NCBI RefSeq assembly: GCF_965638725.1
Contig: NC_134952.1
Coordinates: 66,741,424 to 66,805,423, forward strand
DNA length: 64,000 bases
Reading direction: 5' to 3'
Source: Aptenodytes patagonicus
Taxonomy: Eukaryota; Chordata; Aves; Sphenisciformes; Spheniscidae
Position 1 is the stretch's first letter. The number at the start of each line of letters is the position of its first letter. The translations under genes and the position numbers were made by a program. Under the pieces are notes generated by a model, which did not search any database, was not told the origin of the DNA, and saw only the letters and a program-made list of their open reading frames with translations. Positions 58,195-64,000 of this stretch are shown piece after piece.

Positions 58195-59135
58195 GTACCT
58201 CATACAATTGACCTCAGCCCATCGATCCAGCCTGTCCAGGTCCCTCTGCAGAGCCTTCCTACCCTCGAGCAGATCAACACTCCCGCCCAGCTTGCTGTTG
58301 TCTGCAAACTTACTGAGGGTGCACTCGATCCCCTCATCCAGATCATTGATAAAGATATTGAACAAGACCGGCCCCAAAACTGAGCCCTGGGGAACACCTC
58401 TCATGACCGGCCGCCGACCGGATGTAACTCCATTCACCACAACTCTCTGGGCCCGGCCGTCCAGCCAGTTTTTTACCCAGCGACGAGTACACCTGTCTAA
58501 GCTGTGAGCCGCCAGCTTCTCTAGGAGAATGCTGTGGGAAACGGTGTCAAAGGCTTTATTTAAGCCTAGGTAAACAACATCCACAGCCTTTCCCTTGTCC
58601 ACTAAGCAGGTCACCTGGTCATGGAAGGAGATCAGGTTGGTAAAGCAGGACCTGCCTTTCATAAACCCCTGCTGACTGGGCCTGATCACCTGGTTATCCT
58701 GTACGTGCTGCGTGATGGCACTCAAGACGATCTGCTCCATAACCTTCCCCGGCACCGAGGTCAGACTGACAGGCCTGTAGTTCCCCGGATCCTCCTTCCG
58801 GCCCTTCTTGTAGATGGGTGTCACGTTTGCTAACCTCCAGTCAACTGGGACCTCCCCGGTTAGCCAGGACTGCTGATAAATGATGGAAAGTGGCTTGGTG
58901 AGCACTTCTGCCAGCTCCCTCAGTACCCTGGGGTGGATCCCATCCGGCCCCATAGACTTGTGTATGTCTAAGATCACTATTTCCCCTTGGATTTTGGGGG
59001 CTTCATTCTGCTCCCCGTCCCTGTCTTCCAGCTCAGGGGGCTGGGTACCCCGAGAACAACTGGTCTTACTGTTAAAGACTGAGGCAAAGAAGGCACTAAG
59101 TACCTCAGCCTTTTCCTCATCCTTGTGTCCAAAGA
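58195..59135 (-). mobile_element. CR1 reverse-transcriptase segment, inverted 5' part
   Basis: The minus strand encodes a long CR1 ORF2 piece (within the open frame 57946-59145): [20 protein letters not shown], then [29 protein letters not shown] and [20 protein letters not shown]. The catalytic motif reads FADN instead of the F/Y-A-D-D of active enzymes, and there is a small deletion near the start, so it is dead. Codons left of about 58195 run into flanking DNA. It faces the CR1 tail at 59136 head to head. Confidence 0.92.
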
Positions 59136-59578
59136 AGGGCAACAAAGCTGGTGAAGGGTCTAGAACACAAGTCTTATGAAGAGTGGCTGAGGGAACTGGG
59201 ACTGTTTAGTCTGGAGGAGGCTCAGGGGAGACCTTATTGCTCTCTACAACTACCTGAAAGGAGGTTGTAGCGAGGTGGGTGTCGGTCTCTTTTCCCCAAG
59301 TAACTAGCGATAGGACGAGAGGAAACAGCCTCAAGTTGCGCCAGGGGAGGTTTAGACTGGATATTAGGAAAAATTTCTTCACGGAAAGAGATGTCAAGCA
59401 TTGGAACAGGCTGCCCAGGGAAGTGGTAGAATCACCATCCCTGGAGGTATTTAAAAGATGTGTAGACGTGGTGCTTAGGGACATGGTTTGGTGGTGGACT
59501 TGCCAGTGCTACGTTAACGGTTGGACTCGATGATCTTAAGGGTCTTTTCCAACCTAAACAATTCTATGATTCTATGTA
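59136..59578 (+). mobile_element. CR1 3' end, sense part
   Basis: Plus-strand CR1 terminal region: the remnant of the ORF2 C-terminus ([20 protein letters not shown], then [19 protein letters not shown]), the 3' UTR with GGTTGGACTCGATGATCTTA, and two terminal octamers (ATTCTATG). A few frame breaks are present. Together with the inverted segment to its left it probably represents one insertion. Confidence 0.92.
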
Positions 59579-59593
59579 GTTGTCCAACTACAT
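59574..59593. repeat. Perfect short hairpin at the CR1 3' end
   Basis: ATGTAGTTG and CAACTACAT are exact reverse complements separated by two bases. The left arm overlaps the last CR1 octamer and the right arm is flanking DNA. Confidence 0.8.
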
Positions 59594-62500
59594 GTAAATA
59601 TTTTACAAAATCAATTAAATAACTCACTCGCTAACATCAGTTTTGAAAACAAAGCACCAATTCTGAAAATGAATTTTGCTTTCTATAGTGTCTAGCCTTC
59701 TGCTTGCTTCATCAAAAGCCATTCAAATTGTTCTACCACCAGGCTTACTAACCTGTTTCAAATACCACTGGAATAATTCTTTATTGCAGCAAAATTGCTC
59801 CAACAATTGATATTATTGATTATTAAATATTTTTTAGCTAAAAGTAGCTAAAAAAGTAAGAAATGTGGTTTTTGTTAAGGGAAATATCTTGTTGAACGCT
59901 ATGATAACCACAATATAAGACAAATATAAATACAAAGTAATAAATAATCAAAAGGAATTTATGAAATTCTGATTTTTTTTCAACCTTGGAGGTTAATTAG
60001 TGTAATTAGTTAATTAGCATAACAGTGTAATCTTAAGGTAAGTCACTCTTCAATGAGTCTTACAGACACAGATGATTCGCACAGTCAGTGAAGGCTATTT
60101 GTCTTTCATTATTTGTAATTAGGACAAAGTGCTTTCAAATTGAAAGACTCCTTCCTTTGTAACAAAACAAAAAAAAGTACACAGTAAGCCTTGTTAGGCA
60201 CTTTGTTTTCTGTATGGGTAATATTTTGAAGTTTCATGTATTTCCTAAGTTTTAAGAACTAAAATTGTGATAACTCAGTCTGAACTTCTACACAGCAATA
60301 ACCATAGGTTACGACAGGGTAAATCCTTAACAAAGCTTGCTAATGCATTATAAATAAAATGTAGTTGTTTCAGAACCATATCCAAACTTGATGTGTAAAT
60401 TTTAGGGCAATGGGAAATCCACCAGATCTTTAGTTACTTGTATAGTTATTGTAGTTAGTTTTCATTTTTGTTATTATTTTTTTTAAACTGTGTTTATTTC
60501 CAAATTGGATACCAATGATTTCAGTTTTGTCAGTGGCTTTCTGCATATTAAAAGCCCTCAATTAATACAGGTTTTCTCCTTAGGCTGCTGTCAGCACTTA
60601 GGTTACCTTTTACTTTTTTCCTCTTCTTAATAAAGAAACATAGAGCTTTTTCAGGCTTCTCTTCAGTAAGGGATTCGGCACTTGTGTAAGTTTTAAATAT
60701 TCTTCCTAAAACATGAACACTTGAATTGGATGATATATGCTAACACTAACAGTTCCATTTTTGGGGTACTGTAAATGTAAATTCACAGTAAATTTCTTCT
60801 GTAAATGGTCTTAAGGATTATTAAGGCCACTTACACCTTCTGATAAGTGAGTGGCAAGACTAGATCCCTACGGAATCAAATGATAATTCTGTTGAGAACT
60901 GTGTATCAAATCTGTCACTTGTAATCTATTTAGTAGGTGCTGTAATTGCACCTATTCTTTAACCACAACAAGGCCTGTGACAGAAGTGAGAACTCTGATA
61001 GAACTCTTAGTATATTGAACCCATCTTTACTGATAAATGCATACATTTGTCAAATAGCACTTTGAATTCACTTGAAAAGATACAGTTTTCAATTTAAATA
61101 AAAATCCTAATTGGAATTGGATGTCTTTCCTATAATTATTTATTACTTTGAAAACTGGACTTCAGTCAATTACTTGTTGTAAAATAAGTCAAAGAGGAGG
61201 AAGTTGCTTCCCAAGCAGCACTGGGGCAGCATGCTTGGAAGTATTAGCTGTATCTAGCCAGTTTAATATCTGTTCTTGCCCATTATGTAGCAATAAAATT
61301 AGGTGCTTGCTAGTAACAGAATTTATGGCTGGGATATTGTAACAGCTGATCAAACAGATGGAAAAGTTGTACTTCGGGCAATGAACAAAAAAAATGCTCA
61401 TACCAAGCAAGTCAGAAATGAGTACCTCACATGACATATGCAGGTATTTGGGGGAAAAACACTTCCCGCTAGATCCTTGGTTTGCTGAGGAGGAAAAAGG
61501 GTTAGTAAAAACATAAAACCCCTACTATTTAGCAACGCTATGCTATTAATTACAGCAAATGGAGCATTCATTACAAGGAACAAGGAATTACTTTCAGTTA
61601 CTGGCACTTAAAATATAAAAACCTTACTTTCTGTACTGAAAGCAATAAAATTTAAAAGCGGTAGCTTGTAAGATTATTGTTATCATAAAGCTTCCTTCAA
61701 ACTAATCAATTCAAACAAATTACAGTACCTCTTTAGAAAGTAACAACCTTCAGCTTGTGATTTATTTTTAATTATTTTAAAGTAGTTCAGATGGAAGATT
61801 TAAAAGAAAAAGCTTCAACCAGATTGAATAATTTCACATAAAACCTAAACATAAGTAAGTCTTTTAAAGTTTCCTAGAGTCCAGATTAAATCACTTACTG
61901 TTAAATGTAAGCAAACTGAAACAGGAATTTTCATACACAAAAACACATTTTCAATTGAGTTAGTGATATAATCAGAATGATTAAATTCTGTACATAACAA
62001 TTGTTTAAGACTAAGTTCAAATGACAAAAATCTCAGCAAAACTGATGGTATCAGGCAGTTCTGTCATTTTTAAGTGTGAGCAATGCATGAGTCTTAACAC
62101 CATAAACCCCTTGATCCATGGTACCCTATTGCTAAGATCCTGCCGAAAGGAGCAAATGTCAGGGATAATTCAGCTCCTAAGCCAATTGCAGTGGAAAGCA
62201 GGGATCATATCAAGACCAATTTGGAGCAGATTAATGAAAAAAGGCTTAATGAACCATGCACCCCCTAAAAGAATGCTTGTAAAATCCATCCCTAATGAGG
62301 GTGGGGAGATAGAAAAGATTGTGAGAAACAAGTCAGGACCATTAACCTTGGGGTATTACGAGATCCTTGAGAGCCTAATTCTTGTCACAAGGTCAAGCTT
62401 TTACAAAGCAATTATTAAGGATCTCCATAGTATCAACATACAGACACACACACATGCTCAAAGCCTTTTAACCTCGGGGATTCTGGACTCATTTCCCTTC

Positions 62501-64000
62501 TCCTGCTAATCACTTCCCCCCCGCCCCCGCTTTCTTTGTTCATAAAGGTACATGTTATAGTACCTATACTGATGATGTATCTCCTGGCTTGTGCAAGCAA
62601 TCTAATTGTACTAGTCAGTGCCCAAACAAAAGGGGAGAACCAAGGTTTTATTTATTATTTCACTTCTGCCTTTCTCTCAGCTTGAATGAAGAAAGAAAGG
62701 AAAATTCTCATCTCTCTGCCATAGTGGGCCTGCTGTCGTAACTTTAATCTTGAACGAGGACAGGTTGGCATTCATGCCCACTGCCAATTTGAATTCTTCC
62801 AAAGTACAAGAAATAGTCTGACAAGCAATTTATTAGTCCTATGTTCTTCTGATCCTGATATATATGGAAAGTGGAATGCTGGATAAAAGGAAAAAAATAT
62901 AATCTTAAACCTATAGTGTGACAGTGAAGTCTGATATCACTACTACTGTAATTTCTGCTCATGCAACTAAGGTATAGAATTTTATAAATCTCATTATGGA
63001 GTTGCAGAGCTCAGCTAACAGTTTGACGGCTAGATTGTGCTGCTGTCAGTTCATTAGTGTGTAGGCATTCTCATTAAAATCACTGGGAGCAAATAAGCTA
63101 AAAAGTGATGCACTTATGAGTAGCAGAGTCTGTCCTTTCATTGAGATGAACAGGAATTCTTCCTGCGCAACAGCTCTGGGATTTGCTCTGGTCACATGAG
63201 CCACTTCAATGGAAATGAAATACAGGCAGTATGTTAACTTTTCTGCAAAGTGAAATACAGAGTTAAGCATTGGACAGTGCAGGAAGAAACATTTGTTTCA
63301 CGTAAATACATTCTTATAGATGGCCAACTGCTAAAATGATTAGTATAAAGGAAGAAAAGTTTAGGAGTTTCTTGGTAAATACTATCTGTGCAATCCTGTG
63401 TCAAAGTCCGTTCAAAATGTGAGTAATTTAACTTAATTTGATTATTTCCTTTCTCAGAAGCCACTGTTGTATACTGAAATTTATTTTATTTTCAGATTGG
63501 AACATAGTCTGTGTGATCCCATTTATAACTCTTTAAATGTTGAAATGTTAGAGGACCAGCTACAAATTCCTGGGCTGTAGAGTTCTACAGTTTTAAATCT
63601 GGGCTGATGGATTTTTTTCCTCCAAAGACAGTTTCTGTAATTCCACTTTCATTTCTGTGTAGTACGAGGACCTGGAGTACTTTTTTCTGCCGATTTCTTT
63701 GCAACAACCACATCACTGTTATCTCCTCACTGTTTCCTTCTGCTTAAAAAGGAAAAATGTGTAAGTAAACTAAAGGTACAGAACACTTTCTGCCAATTTT
63801 TGTACTCTGAAGCTTTCATTTTCCCTAGCAGCACTACATCTTACCATCAAAGCAATACAATAATTAGTGATTAGGTCAGCAAGAATCCTGAATTCATACG
63901 TATCAAAATGTTAAGTTTAGAGCATACTGTGAGCTGTCCAAAAGCTTAGATCATTTCATTTACTTATAAGTAGCATCCCAGCTCTGAATGTTCTGGAAAG
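59594..64000. other. AT-rich non-coding region at the right edge
   Basis: No gene is supported. In mammals the next gene after PKD2 is ABCG2, on the opposite strand, but I see no ABC-transporter exon here. A less AT-rich stretch with a 162-codon open frame (62021-62509, +) stands out but matches no family I know. Confidence 0.6.

Noticed and set aside
58148-59179. Several plus-strand frames across the CR1 element
   Set aside because: They are antisense shadows of the minus-strand CR1 reverse-transcriptase segment.
59594-64000. Search for ABCG2 exons expected next to PKD2 from mammalian gene order
   Set aside because: No ABC-transporter motif or matching exon could be read on either strand; the gene may lie beyond the window or the order may differ.

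Overview
This window is vertebrate, almost certainly avian, nuclear DNA. Two intron-containing genes can be read exon by exon on the + strand: SPP1 (osteopontin, secreted phosphoprotein 1) and PKD2 (polycystin-2, a TRPP cation channel). The tandem order SPP1 then PKD2 is the arrangement known from amniotes, at the end of the SIBLING mineralised-tissue cluster. CR1 retroposon pieces with octamer tails and a gammaretrovirus-like endogenous provirus are typical of birds. The osteopontin also has a His-rich exon 4 and a paired RGD site.

Layout. 1-15350: non-coding DNA with no gene I can support. 15354-19941: SPP1, with a TTTAAA promoter, a non-coding exon 1, six coding exons (303 codons) and a poly(A) signal. 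About 19950-20453: a very short intergenic gap leading into the CpG island and 5' UTR of PKD2. 20454-44946: fifteen PKD2 coding exons that join in frame with consensus splice sites to give a 908-residue protein. 44947 to about 47955: PKD2 3' UTR, ending in an AATAAA signal with a miR-17-type seed match just before it. 48000-51135: no gene seen. 51136-54996: a minus-strand, badly deleted endogenous retrovirus; its integrase region is interrupted by a CR1 fragment. 55000-58190: no certain gene, but one exon-like segment at 57895-58019. 58195-59578: a CR1 element whose 5' part is inverted relative to its 3' part. 59580-64000: AT-rich non-coding DNA with one less AT-rich, ORF-bearing patch at about 62021-62509.

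The two genes are unrelated in function. SPP1 encodes a secreted, acidic, integrin- and mineral-binding phosphoprotein. PKD2 encodes a six-helix channel of cilia and ER. Points most worth a second look: three RGD motifs in osteopontin; a stop-free, in-frame 264-nt intron 12 in PKD2; a PKD2 start codon that leaves out the mammalian N-terminal ciliary signal; the few hundred bases between the two genes; the CR1 head-to-head inversion; and the patterned tandem repeats in the provirus leader.

All calls come from reading the sequence and from remembered family knowledge. No database search or alignment was run. I found no convincing undescribed multi-gene system here.
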